Notes: generated by a model not told the origin, from the letters alone. Counted from the stretch's first letter, positions 1 through 8,014 are shown. The stretch: DNA of 64,000 nt from an uncultured Polaribacter sp. (GCA_943787375.1 CALSME010000002.1:248001-312000); one strand, 5' to 3'. Numbers and translations: made by a program.

Positions 1-807
1 TCGACACTATTGAAAACAGTTTATGGCTTACTTGATCTACAAAAAGGAACCATTTTCTGGAAAGAAAAACAAGTTTTTGGTCCTGAATTTCATCTGGTTC
101 CAGGAATGGATTTCTTTAAATATGTGGCACAAGATTTTGATTTAATGCCTTATATTTCTGTGTCAGAAAACATCAAGAAATTCTTATCGCGCTTTTACCC
201 TGAAGAGAGTGAAAGACGCACCCAAGAACTCCTAGAAGTTATCGGAATGACTGCTTTTGAGCATGTAATGGTAAAACACCTAAGTGGTGGGCAAAAACAG
301 CGTGTAGCCATTGCTAGGGCACTTGCAAAGGAACCTCAACTATTGTTGTTGGACGAGCCTTTTGGGCAAATCGATAATTTTAAGAAGAATACGTTGCGTA
401 GGAATTTATTCCAATACTTAAAAGAAAAAAAAATTACCTGTATTGTTGCTACTCATGATAAAAACGATGCCCTTTCTTTTGCAGACACCTTACTTATTAT
501 TCAACAAAAAAAGATGGTGGCCTGTGCTTCACCAAAAGAAATTTATAAAAACCCAACAACGAAATACATCGCTGCATTGTTTGATGATGTCAACGAAATT
601 ACGATCAACAATAAAACTATTTTATTGTATCCTCATCAACTAAAAATTGTGGCAAAATCAGCATTAAAAGCAACTGTAGTAAACTCTTATTTTAAAGGTC
701 CTTATTGGTTAATTGAGTCTGAATTTGAAAACCAGAAAGTATTTTTTAATCATTTTGAAGCATTAGAGAAAAGTGAAATCATCTTCCTCTCGGTACCGCA
801 TTTGTAG
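1..807 (+). CDS. ABC transporter ATP-binding protein, 5' end outside window
   Basis: This is the ATPase subunit of an ABC importer or exporter and would hydrolyse ATP at the inner face of the cytoplasmic membrane. The window opens at STLLKTVYG, the residues directly after the GK of a Walker A loop, so the start codon and Walker A lie upstream. Visible motifs are a Q-loop region (DFDLMPYISVSENI), the signature LSGGQKQRVAIARAL, Walker B LLLLDEPFGQID and the switch histidine in ATHDKND. The last 70 or so residues look like a TOBE-type regulatory tail, as in iron or polyamine uptake ATPases. The substrate cannot be read because the permease genes are not in the window. The TTG at position 10 is an internal codon, not the start. 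Confidence 0.9.
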   Translation, partial: STLLKTVYGLLDLQKGTIFWKEKQVFGPEFHLVPGMDFFKYVAQDFDLMPYISVSENIKKFLSRFYPEESERRTQELLEVIGMTAFEHVMVKHLSGGQKQRVAIARALAKEPQLLLLDEPFGQIDNFKKNTLRRNLFQYLKEKKITCIVATHDKNDALSFADTLLIIQQKKMVACASPKEIYKNPTTKYIAALFDDVNEITINNKTILLYPHQLKIVAKSALKATVVNSYFKGPYWLIESEFENQKVFFNHFEALEKSEIIFLSVPHL

Positions 808-814
808 GATTCTT

Positions 815-1264
815 TTATTCAATATTTGTAATCTTAAAAAGCTGTCCATTAAAAACAAATTCCTCATTTTCTTTTTTGCCTAACAACAATTTTCCGATTG
901 GAGAAGAGAGTGAAATTGCGAAAATTGGTTTGTTTGCAACCATGAATTGTCCTGCAGAAATTGATAAAAAATAGGTTGCTTTATTTGTAAACACAAGGCT
1001 TCCTAAGTGCACATTTTTAAAAGAATTTTTAAGATCAATTTTTGCTAATATGAGTCTCATTTGAGAAATACTTGCGAGTTGTTGACCGGCTTTTTCCATT
1101 TCCAACTGCAACATTGCACGCCCTGTTTCATGTTTATCTCCTGCAGAGCTTTTTGTTTCAGTCTGGAGCGCTTTTTGGTTCGAGGAAATAATTTCTTCAA
1201 TCGTTTCTAAGCGCTTATCTACATAGGTTTTGCAAAGATTATATGTTATTTCTTTCGTATTCAT
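815..1264 (-). CDS. GreA/GreB-family-like protein
   Basis: A 149-residue protein with an N-terminal helical, charged half (a probable coiled-coil hairpin, residues 10-80) and a C-terminal half containing GSLVFTN and SLSSPIGKLLLGKK, which match the C-terminal domain of GreA/GreB transcript-cleavage factors (SPLGxALLGK). Members of that family insert a coiled coil into the RNA polymerase secondary channel. I chose the ATG at 1264 (MNTKEITYNL); a longer frame reaches 1300 but runs deeper into the phosphopantetheinyl transferase gene. It overlaps that gene's 3' end by 26 bp, so the two are probably co-transcribed and translationally coupled. It could be a Gre paralogue rather than the main GreA. 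Its role in the adjacent biosynthetic operon is unknown. Confidence 0.65.
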   Translation of the reverse strand: MNTKEITYNLCKTYVDKRLETIEEIISSNQKALQTETKSSAGDKHETGRAMLQLEMEKAGQQLASISQMRLILAKIDLKNSFKNVHLGSLVFTNKATYFLSISAGQFMVANKPIFAISLSSPIGKLLLGKKENEEFVFNGQLFKITNIE

Positions 1265-1820
1265 TGTGTAATGTAAAAGCAAAAGCTCCGTAATTTCCAT
1301 GGTGAGAAATTGAGCATGCGTTGGTTATTCGTTCTTCTTTGTAGTAGTATAAAGGCGCACCAATAGAAGATTTTTTTTGCAGAATTTCTGCTACTAAAAC
1401 CCCTGTAAGAGCTTGCACTTCCTGCTTAATGTCGTAATCAATTCTTTTTGGCAAGCCAATAGAAGAAAAAATAACTGCACGCTCTTTTGATTTCTTTGCG
1501 ATTGTATGGCAATAAAGGGTATTAAAATAGGTGGTTGTTGAAAACTCAATTCCTTTAAAAACAACCATTCCTTTGGTTTTAGAAACCATACTGCATTCAA
1601 ATTTTTGAGGCGCAAAAAAGCGTTTTGGGTATTGCTGAGTATAGCATTTATATGCCGCTTCTTTCATGCTCCAATACAACCAAACTTGCAAAAAAGAATC
1701 GGCAGCATTTAAAATGCATTTTCGTTCTTTTCTTGTGAATTGTTTTTCTAAAAAACCCGGGCGCTGCCAATTACTTTGGATTGCTGCCAGACTTAAATCA
1801 ACAATATCATTCCCAATCAT
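1239..1820 (-). CDS. 4'-phosphopantetheinyl transferase superfamily protein
   Basis: Transfers the phosphopantetheine arm of coenzyme A to a serine of a carrier protein, turning apo-ACP into holo-ACP. The family signatures are clear: IGNDIVDL at residues 2-9 (Mg-binding aspartate) and WSMKEAAYK at residues 50-58 (catalytic Glu and Lys). At 193 residues it is Sfp/AcpT-like in layout, with both motifs in one chain. The start ATG overlaps the stop of the upstream acyl carrier protein gene by 4 bp (ATGA), a strong sign of coupled translation, and the partner is very likely that carrier protein. It is part of the type III PKS-associated operon and would make that pathway independent of the housekeeping transferase. 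Confidence 0.9.
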   Translation of the reverse strand: MIGNDIVDLSLAAIQSNWQRPGFLEKQFTRKERKCILNAADSFLQVWLYWSMKEAAYKCYTQQYPKRFFAPQKFECSMVSKTKGMVVFKGIEFSTTTYFNTLYCHTIAKKSKERAVIFSSIGLPKRIDYDIKQEVQALTGVLVAEILQKKSSIGAPLYYYKEERITNACSISHHGNYGAFAFTLHNEYERNNI

Positions 1821-2071
1821 TTTAACGCTTTTTTTTCTTGAATAATCAGAACAACAGCTTTTACAGACAACATTTTTTCCATAGAATCATTGTCTATTTC
1901 AATGTTAAACTCATCCTCTACATCCAGAACAATATCTACCAAATTTGCAGAATTAATCTCTAAATCGTTGATAAAATCGGTGTCTTCTGTAAGGTTTATA
2001 AAAGCTTCCTCATTTTGTACATACGGCTTTACAAGAGTCCTTAAAATCTCAATTATTTCTTCTTTTTTCAT
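1817..2071 (-). CDS. Acyl carrier protein of the PKS-associated operon
   Basis: An 84-residue acidic four-helix carrier protein. Serine 41 in DLEINSANLVDIV sits where the DSL serine carries the phosphopantetheine arm, followed by VLDVEDEFNIEI, the usual helix II. It would hold growing acyl chains for the neighbouring ketosynthase and dehydratase. I start it at the ATG at 2071 (MKKEEIIEIL). The frame is open further upstream from a TTG at 2098, but those codons come from the repeat array, and an identical extension precedes the unrelated GIY-YIG gene. The stop overlaps the phosphopantetheinyl transferase start by 4 bp. Its 5' leader is repeat-derived, so its expression may depend on the repeat element. 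Confidence 0.88.
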   Translation of the reverse strand: MKKEEIIEILRTLVKPYVQNEEAFINLTEDTDFINDLEINSANLVDIVLDVEDEFNIEIDNDSMEKMLSVKAVVLIIQEKKALK

Positions 2072-2089
2072 TTTGTTTTTATTTTTACA

Positions 2090-2633
2090 CTTCGACAAGC
2101 TCAGTGTGACATTGTACTTCCAAATTGACTTACTGTCTAGTTTAATTCCATTTTTCCAATTCTCATCTTAATCTAAGAAACAATAAAGATTCCTAGTGGC
2201 ACACTCAGTAAGACATTGTGCTTCTAAATTGACTTACTGTCTAATTTAATTCCTTTTTCCAATTCTCATCTTAATCCAAGAAACAATAAAGATTCCTAGT
2301 GGCACACTCAGTATGACATTGTGCTTCTAAATTGACTTACTGTCTAATTTAATTCCATTTTTCCAATTCTCATCTTAATCCAAGAAACAATAAAGATTCC
2401 TAGTGGCACACTCAGTGTGACATTGTGCTTCCAAATTGACTTACTGTCTAATTTAATTCCTTTTTTCCAATTCTCATCTTAATCCAAGAAACAATAAAGA
2501 TTCCTAGTGGCACACTCAGTATGACATTGTGCTTCTAAATTGACTTACTGTCTAATTTAATTCCATTTTTCCAATTCTCATCTTAATCCAAGAAACAATA
2601 AAGCCTCCTTGTGTCAGGCTGAGCTTGTCGAAG
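2090..2633. repeat. Tandem repeat array 1, five units of about 104 bp
   Basis: Five head-to-tail units, with the CTCAG-type start of each unit at 2100, 2204, 2307, 2411 and 2515. Each unit runs from a (C)ACTCAGTRTGACATTG box through a conserved TTGACTTACTGTCTA box to TAAAGATTCCTAGTGG. The array is bounded by a perfect 15-bp inverted repeat: CTTCGACAAGCTCAG at 2090-2104 and CTGAGCTTGTCGAAG at 2619-2633. The last unit ends differently (CCTCCTTGTGTCAGG). Units differ at only a few positions, so amplification is recent or homogenised. It lies between the ACP gene and a GIY-YIG gene, and a sister array is on the nuclease gene's other side. Confidence 0.95.
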
Positions 2634-2656
2634 CCTTATTTTAAACTAAGACTAAT

Positions 2657-2965
2657 TTACATTCTTGAGCCTTTATTTTCAGTATAATTCTTCGAAAATT
2701 TGACCAAATCACTCCAGTTTTCATCAATTAACGCTTGTTTTTTTCTTCTAGACCAACCCTTTATTTTCTTTTCATATTGTATTGCATCCCGTGAATCTGA
2801 ACATTCCAAATACCATTTTAATTCTATAGGTAATCTTGACGAGGTATATGCGTCTTTGTTTTTTTTTGTTTTATGCTCTAATAGTCTTCGCTCTAAGTCA
2901 TTCGTCATTCCTGTGTAAAAAGAGTTGTCTGAGCAAAGTAAAATATAAACATAATAGATTCTCAT
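2657..2965 (-). CDS. GIY-YIG single-domain nuclease (UPF0213/UvrC N-domain type)
   Basis: A 102-residue protein made of little more than one GIY-YIG endonuclease domain. The family's first motif appears as YYVYILLCSDNSFYTG (VYI for GIY, YTG for YIG), followed by the TND-LERRLLEH segment with the conserved Arg. The late conserved Glu fits YEKKIKGW. Such proteins cut or nick DNA, but the cellular role of stand-alone members is poorly known. I start it at the ATG at 2965; the frame extends upstream to a TTG at 2992, but that part is repeat sequence shared with the ACP leader. The gene lies between two related tandem-repeat arrays in an otherwise tight operon, so it looks like part of an inserted element. 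Confidence 0.85.
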   Translation of the reverse strand: MRIYYVYILLCSDNSFYTGMTNDLERRLLEHKTKKNKDAYTSSRLPIELKWYLECSDSRDAIQYEKKIKGWSRRKKQALIDENWSDLVKFSKNYTENKGSRM

Positions 2966-2983
2966 TTTATTTTTATTTTTACA

Positions 2984-3315
2984 CTTCGACAAGCTCAGTG
3001 TGACATTGAGCTTCCAAATTGACTTACTGTCTAATTTAATTCCTTTTTTCCAATTCTCATCTTAATCCAAAAAACGATAAAGATTCCTAGTGGCACACTC
3101 TGTATGACATTGTGCTTCTAAATTAACTTACTGTTTAATTCCTTTTTTCCAATTCTCATCTTAATCCAAGAAACAATAAAGATTCCTAGTGGCCACACTC
3201 AGTATGACATTGTGCTTCTAAATTGACTTACTGTCTAATTTAATTCCTTTTTTCAATTCTCATCTTAATCCAAAAAACGATAAAGATTCCTAGTGGCAGG
3301 CTGAGCTTGTCGAAG
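2984..3315. repeat. Tandem repeat array 2, three units, same family as array 1
   Basis: Three units of the same 104-bp family, starting at 2994, 3098 and 3198; the second is about 100 bp long because a few bases are missing near TACTGTTTAATTCC. It is bounded by the same 15-bp inverted repeat, CTTCGACAAGCTCAG at 2984-2998 and CTGAGCTTGTCGAAG at 3301-3315. Outside the repeat the two arrays also share flanks. The 36 bp at 2963-2998 match 2069-2104 with one difference, and CCTTATTTT follows the right end of both arrays. The TAA stop of the ketosynthase gene lies inside that shared right flank. Confidence 0.94.
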
Positions 3316-3317
3316 CC

Positions 3318-4592
3318 TTATTTTGAATATTTCTTAAAGACAACACAAGCATTTACATCTCCAAAACCAAAACTGGCTTTTACTATAATATTCATCTTCT
3401 TTTGAATTGCTTTTTGTGGAACTTTCTCTCGAGCGATTAATGCTGAAATTTCTGGATGAATGTCTTCACAATTGATGTTCGGAAACACAAATTGTTCTTT
3501 TAACTGTATTACAGACGCCACAGACTCAATGGCTCCAGCTGCTGCTAAACAATGTCCCACCATGGATTTTAAAGAGTTGATGTAGGGAAATTGAGTTCCT
3601 TTTCTTTGCAATGCTTTTGTCCAGTTTTCTATTTCTAATGCATCTTTAGAGGTTGCTGTTAAATGTCCATTAATCAGATCAATCTCATTGGAAGAAATCT
3701 GTGCATCTACCAAGGCGTTTGTAATACACCTTTGTACTGCATCTGAATTAGGTGCTGTTAAAGTGCCTCCATTTCGTTGTCCGCCAGAATTGATATCTCC
3801 CCCTAAAACTTCAGCGTAAATAGTCGCTTTTCTTTCCAAAGCACTCTCTAAGGACTCTAAAACCAAAGCCCCTGCGCCACTTCCAGGTACAAACCCCGCA
3901 GCGGTTTCACTCATAGGTCTAGAGCCTTTTTCTGGGGAGTCATTGTGCTTGTAACTCATTACACGCATCGCATCAAACCCGCCCCAAGTATACAAACTAC
4001 TATCGCTAGAACTCCCAACCAACATTCGTTTCGCTTTTCCATTTTTAATCCGCTCAAAACCCATTAACAATGCCTCTGTTCCTGTAGTACACGCAGATGA
4101 ATTTGTGGTAACTTGATTACCCAATCCTAAAAGCCCACCTAAATATGCTGAAATTCCACTAGCCATGGTTTGGACCACAGAAGTACTTCCTAGTCGCCTT
4201 ACTTTTTGATCGTCAATTTTATAAATGGCTTCTCGAAATTTCTCTATACCAGAAGTTCCTGTTCCAAAAATTAAACCCGAGTCGTGATCCAAGTCCGAAT
4301 TTTCATCTACCTTAAAACCTGCGTCTTTCCATGCATCTATTCCTGCCATACACCCATATAAAATAGAAGTACTATTAAATCCTCGCAATTGTAGCGGAGA
4401 CAAATAGGTTGCTTTTTTTTCTTCGGAAACAGTTGGAATTCCGCCAATACAGCATGAAAACCCTTTGTCTTTTAAAGACTGATGAAAAGTAATTCCAGAA
4501 GTGCCTGCTTTTATTGCTTTTGTAAAATCAGCAACCCCAACACCATTCGGTGATACAACGCCTATACCTGTAATTACAACTCGATTCTTCAT
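3318..4592 (-). CDS. Beta-ketoacyl-ACP synthase, FabF/KAS II type
   Basis: Condenses an acyl group with malonyl-ACP to lengthen an acyl chain. The 424 residues span a full KAS II thiolase fold. The nucleophile Cys168 is in TTNSSACTTGTE, the histidines are His310 (NGHLTATSKD) and His347 (SMVGHCLAAAG), and Lys342 is present. The GHLTAT motif departs from the usual HGTGT, which suggests a specialised rather than housekeeping enzyme. Its start is 2 bp after the stop of the FabZ-like gene, so the two form a pair, and ACP and phosphopantetheinyl transferase genes follow beyond the repeat insertion. It probably builds the acyl starter for the type III PKS, or modifies the chain. The product is not known to me. 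Confidence 0.9.
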   Translation of the reverse strand: MKNRVVITGIGVVSPNGVGVADFTKAIKAGTSGITFHQSLKDKGFSCCIGGIPTVSEEKKATYLSPLQLRGFNSTSILYGCMAGIDAWKDAGFKVDENSDLDHDSGLIFGTGTSGIEKFREAIYKIDDQKVRRLGSTSVVQTMASGISAYLGGLLGLGNQVTTNSSACTTGTEALLMGFERIKNGKAKRMLVGSSSDSSLYTWGGFDAMRVMSYKHNDSPEKGSRPMSETAAGFVPGSGAGALVLESLESALERKATIYAEVLGGDINSGGQRNGGTLTAPNSDAVQRCITNALVDAQISSNEIDLINGHLTATSKDALEIENWTKALQRKGTQFPYINSLKSMVGHCLAAAGAIESVASVIQLKEQFVFPNINCEDIHPEISALIAREKVPQKAIQKKMNIIVKASFGFGDVNACVVFKKYSK

Positions 4593-4594
4593 TT

Positions 4595-5035
4595 TTATTT
4601 TGCGATTATCATTCCAGAGATCGTCCCTCTACAAACCAGTTCGTCTTTCTCATTTAACATTTTAACGGTACATTTCAATTTATTGAATCGGTAATATTCT
4701 TTTTCTGAAACTACCGTTACTCTTTCGTTTGGTAAAACAGGAATAAAGAAATCTACCTGATTGGAAGTGAGCGCTATTTTGGGTTTTTTGTCTAAAGAAA
4801 TTTCATCTTTCAATAAATAAATCCCCAAACAGACCACCCCAATTTGTGCCATGGTCTCTGTTAAGAGAACTCCAGGTGTGATTGGATTTTCTTTAAAATG
4901 ACCTTCGTAAAAAAAAGCGTTTTCTTTGAATGTATAATTTCCTGTGATTCCCTTTTCTGAAATTTCTGTAAGTGCATCCACAAACAAAAAAGGGGTTTGA
5001 TAGGGTAAATTTTTTATAATTTGACTTGCATTCAT
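4595..5035 (-). CDS. FabZ/FabA-like 3-hydroxyacyl-ACP dehydratase
   Basis: A 146-residue single hot-dog domain that would remove water from 3-hydroxyacyl-ACP. The FabZ active-site pattern is visible: His46 in FYEGHFKENPITPG and Glu60 in LLTETMAQIG. It lies between the type III polyketide synthase gene (55 bp upstream) and the ketosynthase gene (2 bp downstream), so it probably supplies that pathway rather than general fatty-acid synthesis. No ketoreductase gene lies in the cluster, so that step would have to be borrowed from FabG elsewhere, or this protein acts as a non-dehydrating hot-dog enzyme such as a thioesterase. The dehydratase call rests on the His-Glu pair. Confidence 0.85.
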   Translation of the reverse strand: MNASQIIKNLPYQTPFLFVDALTEISEKGITGNYTFKENAFFYEGHFKENPITPGVLLTETMAQIGVVCLGIYLLKDEISLDKKPKIALTSNQVDFFIPVLPNERVTVVSEKEYYRFNKLKCTVKMLNEKDELVCRGTISGMIIAK

Positions 5036-5090
5036 TTTGTTTCACTTAAAAATTACTTAAGAGTTTACCTCCCTATTAGGTCTTATTCAT

Positions 5091-6143
5091 TTACCATTCC
5101 AATAAAATTCGTTGTGCAGAAAACCCGGGACCAAAACTCAACATAATTCCTCTTTCTCCTTTTGCAGGGTTTCGATCCATAAACCGTTCTAAAACGTATA
5201 GTACGGTTGCGCTTGACATGTTTCCATATAAACGTAATACCTCTTTTGTATCATCAATATTTTTTCCTAAAACACCAAATAAGTCTTCGACAGTTTGTAC
5301 AATTTTCTTTCCTCCGGGATGAAAAATTAAATGATCAATGTCATCAATTGTCAAGTTATTTCTTTCTAAAAAAGGATGAATTATCGCCGGAAAATGATCG
5401 GAAATTTTCTTTGGAACTTCCTTGTCTAAAATCATTTGCAAGCCAGTGTTTACCAATTTAAAACCCATCATACTGGTTGCATCATAAAAATGATACATCG
5501 CTTCATCAATGATTTTTGGCCCCTTGTCTTCTTCGTATGAGGACAAAACAACACTGGAAGCACCATCTCCAAAAATAGCAGCACTTACAATATTTGTCAT
5601 CGAATAATCTTCTAACTGAAAAGTCGCTGTTGGTGCTTCTACTGCAACAACAGCAGCTCTTTTGTTTGGGTTCGCTTTTAAAAAGTTTTGGGCATAAATA
5701 ATTCCCGAAACTCCCGCTGCACAACCCATTTCTGTGACAGGTAAACGAACAATGTCTTGCTTCATTCCTAAAGAATTAATTAAGTAAGCATCTACAGAGG
5801 GAATCATAATTCCGGTACAACTTACCGTAATGATATAATCAATTTCGTTGGCTTCCAAACTCACCTTTTCTAGAGATTTTGCGAGTGACTGTTCAGCCAA
5901 TTGAATCACTTCTCTCGTGTAAATATCATTTTTTTCTTCAAAAGAAGTGGCGCTAAAAACTTCTTCAGGATCCATAATAGAGTAGCGCTTGTCTACACCC
6001 GCTCCTTCAAAAAGTTTGATTACTTTTCTTTGAAAGCGCTCTTCTTGACCTTGCATCCATAATTTAACAAACGGAATAATGTCTTTTGTTTCTCTATGAT
6101 ATTTTGGAAGTTGTTTTGCAACTGCTATTATTTTTACTGCCAT
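5091..6143 (-). CDS. Type III polyketide synthase (chalcone/stilbene synthase family)
   Basis: A 350-residue homodimeric thiolase-fold enzyme that extends an acyl starter with malonyl units and cyclises it, typically giving alkylresorcinols or alkylpyrones in bacteria. The Cys-His-Asn triad is visible: Cys141 in TEMGCAAGVSG, His275 in IFHPGGKK and Asn308 in LYGNMSSATVL. The C-terminal GPGF loop (SFGPGFSAQ) is present. The upstream methyltransferase ends in TAG directly before this ATG. Methyltransferase and flavoprotein neighbours recall the Streptomyces griseus srsABC phenolic-lipid operon; the adjoining ketosynthase, dehydratase and ACP suggest a dedicated starter chain. The starter and product are not deducible from sequence alone. 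Confidence 0.93.
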   Translation of the reverse strand: MAVKIIAVAKQLPKYHRETKDIIPFVKLWMQGQEERFQRKVIKLFEGAGVDKRYSIMDPEEVFSATSFEEKNDIYTREVIQLAEQSLAKSLEKVSLEANEIDYIITVSCTGIMIPSVDAYLINSLGMKQDIVRLPVTEMGCAAGVSGIIYAQNFLKANPNKRAAVVAVEAPTATFQLEDYSMTNIVSAAIFGDGASSVVLSSYEEDKGPKIIDEAMYHFYDATSMMGFKLVNTGLQMILDKEVPKKISDHFPAIIHPFLERNNLTIDDIDHLIFHPGGKKIVQTVEDLFGVLGKNIDDTKEVLRLYGNMSSATVLYVLERFMDRNPAKGERGIMLSFGPGFSAQRILLEW

Positions 6144-6854
6144 CTATTTTTTTATTATCCATAGAAATCGAAATGCCCATTTCCATGAAATTTGTGTGTT
6201 TGCATTTATTTTCTCTGAAATTCCCTCTAAATCTTTTCGTTTAAAACCTCTTAAAACAGATGTTAATCCGTCTTCAATAATCATTTTATTTTTAATAAAC
6301 AGAGACAATAATAAGAATAAATAGTAGGCTAATTTATGTCTATGTAAGTCATTTACTAAAACTCCAATTTTAGTTTGTTGTAAGGAATTTGACAAAAATG
6401 TAATTAGTTGTGTTTCTTTAAAATGGTGTAAAAATAGTGTCGCTAAAATCACATCAAATTCTCTTTTTTGAAAGGTCTCTGAAAAAATATCTTCTGTTTT
6501 AAAATGTACTTCTGGATACTCGGCAGACAATTCTATGGCATATTGGATGGCTGTTGGATTTGCGTCTACACCCAATAAATTCATACGATATCCATTTTTT
6601 CGACCAAAATTGGCTACATCACGCAAAATATCTCCATGTCCACAACCAATATCTACAATGGATACTTCCTGTTCTTTTGGATGATTTTTAAGGAGTTTTG
6701 TTAACCCATTTACGGTCACTTTATTTCCTCCCAGCCATCGGTTTATGTTTTCTAACTTGTCTAAAGTGTCACGTAATAAGTCGCCTCCTATAGAAAAATC
6801 GTCCATCAACTCTTCTTTTTCTGTTCTTTGTTTTGTACTGATAAAAAAATCCAT
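6144..6854 (-). CDS. Class I SAM-dependent methyltransferase
   Basis: A 236-residue Rossmann-fold methyltransferase. Motif I is VDIGCGHGDILRD at residues 68-80; GVDANPTAI gives the acidic residue that holds the ribose, and FDVILATLFLHHF is motif IV-like. It would transfer a methyl group from S-adenosylmethionine, probably to a hydroxyl or ring carbon of the type III PKS product. The gene abuts the PKS gene with TAG then ATG and no gap, and its start overlaps the stop of the upstream FAD oxidoreductase by one base. In known phenolic-lipid operons the methyltransferase makes methyl ethers, so an O-methyltransferase is the likeliest reading. C-methylation remains possible. Confidence 0.85.
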   Translation of the reverse strand: MDFFISTKQRTEKEELMDDFSIGGDLLRDTLDKLENINRWLGGNKVTVNGLTKLLKNHPKEQEVSIVDIGCGHGDILRDVANFGRKNGYRMNLLGVDANPTAIQYAIELSAEYPEVHFKTEDIFSETFQKREFDVILATLFLHHFKETQLITFLSNSLQQTKIGVLVNDLHRHKLAYYLFLLLSLFIKNKMIIEDGLTSVLRGFKRKDLEGISEKINANTQISWKWAFRFLWIIKK

Positions 6855-8014
6855 TAATTGTCTATTGGTTTTCCGTGTGTCTGTTTGATAATTATCGGTA
6901 ACAAAGAAGGGAACTTCTTTAGAAGTTGCAACATCATTGCGGCTATTTTATCTTTTCGAAACAGTAGCGCTATAAAGTGCCCTGCTTTTAGCCTCCATTT
7001 GAATTGTTTATTCCATTGCCTAATATAACTTTTTTCAAGTTGATGACGGGTTGTCTGGGTTCCTTTTAGGTAATTTAGAATCAGTTTAGATGCAATTTGT
7101 GCAGACTGAATGGCCATGCTCATTCCATTACCGCAAAGTGGATGAATCATTCCTGCGGAATCTCCGCACATAATCATGTGGTTTTCTACTGGCTTTTTTG
7201 TTTCAAAAGAAATCTGACTAATGGAGAGTGGCTTCTCAAAAATAGGAGTGGTTTGTTTAAAAATTTGTTTTAGGAATTTGTTTTTAAAAACAACATTCTC
7301 CTGAAAATCATTAATATTTTTATGTTTTTTAAACGCTTCATAACTGGTAATATAGCATAAATTAATTGCGTTATTTTCTACTTTGGAAACCCCACAATAA
7401 CCCCCTTTAAAATTATGTAGCGCCACTAAATCTTTAGGGAAGTTTCCTTTTACATGAATTTTTACCCCCAAATAAGGGGCTTTTTTTTGAATAAAATCTC
7501 GATCCATTTTGATGTCTAACAGAGAGCGTTTTCCAAAAGAGCCGATACAAATTTTAGCACTGAAAACGTTGTTGTTTTTTGTTGTCACCAAAAAAAAATC
7601 TTCATTAAAAAGAATGTTTACAACAGCGTCTTGCAAAATGTCAACGCCATTTTTCTTTGCTTTTTCTGACAATACAAAATCTAATTGAAAGCGAGAAATT
7701 CCGAATCCTCCCAATGGGAGTTTGGCTTCAATGCGTTTATTTTTTGTGGTAGAGAGTTCAAAATTATCAATTTTAACGGCACCATAATCGAAAGGATTAA
7801 TCTCTAGGAAATTTAAATAGGGCAGCACTTCATTTGAGATATATTCGCCGCAAACTTTGTGTTTTGGGTACTCGTTTTTTTCAATTAATAGCACTTTTTT
7901 GCCAAATTTTGACAAGTGAATTGCATTGCACAACCCCGCCAAACCTCCACCAATAATAATCACATCAAAAACATCTAAAGGACCTTTTTGGGGTGTTGTT
8001 GTATTTGCTCTCAT
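6854..8014 (-). CDS. FAD-dependent oxidoreductase (geranylgeranyl reductase/hydroxylase family)
   Basis: A 386-residue flavoprotein of the p-hydroxybenzoate-hydroxylase/geranylgeranyl-reductase fold. The FAD-binding GGGLAG is at residues 22-27, LLIEKNEYPKHKVCGEY is the family segment after beta-2, and CGDSAGMIHPLCGNGM is the second FAD motif. Its role in the cluster could be ring hydroxylation of a resorcinol towards a quinone, as for SrsC, or saturation of double bonds in an acyl chain; sequence alone does not decide. The first residues (MRANTTTPQKG) are unusually long before the Rossmann strand. The start overlaps the stop of the upstream D-amino-acid-oxidase-like gene by 4 bp (ATGA), so the two are coupled. 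Confidence 0.85.
   Translation of the reverse strand: MRANTTTPQKGPLDVFDVIIIGGGLAGLCNAIHLSKFGKKVLLIEKNEYPKHKVCGEYISNEVLPYLNFLEINPFDYGAVKIDNFELSTTKNKRIEAKLPLGGFGISRFQLDFVLSEKAKKNGVDILQDAVVNILFNEDFFLVTTKNNNVFSAKICIGSFGKRSLLDIKMDRDFIQKKAPYLGVKIHVKGNFPKDLVALHNFKGGYCGVSKVENNAINLCYITSYEAFKKHKNINDFQENVVFKNKFLKQIFKQTTPIFEKPLSISQISFETKKPVENHMIMCGDSAGMIHPLCGNGMSMAIQSAQIASKLILNYLKGTQTTRHQLEKSYIRQWNKQFKWRLKAGHFIALLFRKDKIAAMMLQLLKKFPSLLPIIIKQTHGKPIDN

Noticed and set aside
2072..2098. N-terminal extension SKCKNKNK of the ACP
   Set aside because: The same residues precede the unrelated GIY-YIG protein and are encoded by shared repeat flank; both families start at the later ATG.
1890..2171. Plus-strand frame of 93 codons opposite the ACP gene
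   Set aside because: Runs antisense through a clear ACP and into repeat DNA; composition reflects the reverse strand.
2090..3315. CRISPR-like array from regularly spaced repeats
   Set aside because: The 104-bp units are contiguous and near identical over their whole length; there are no unique spacers and no cas genes.
3318..6143. Flexirubin or aryl-polyene cluster
   Set aside because: KAS, FabZ and ACP would fit, but no DarA/DarB, ammonia-lyase or extra ketosynthase set is here, and a type III PKS is central instead.
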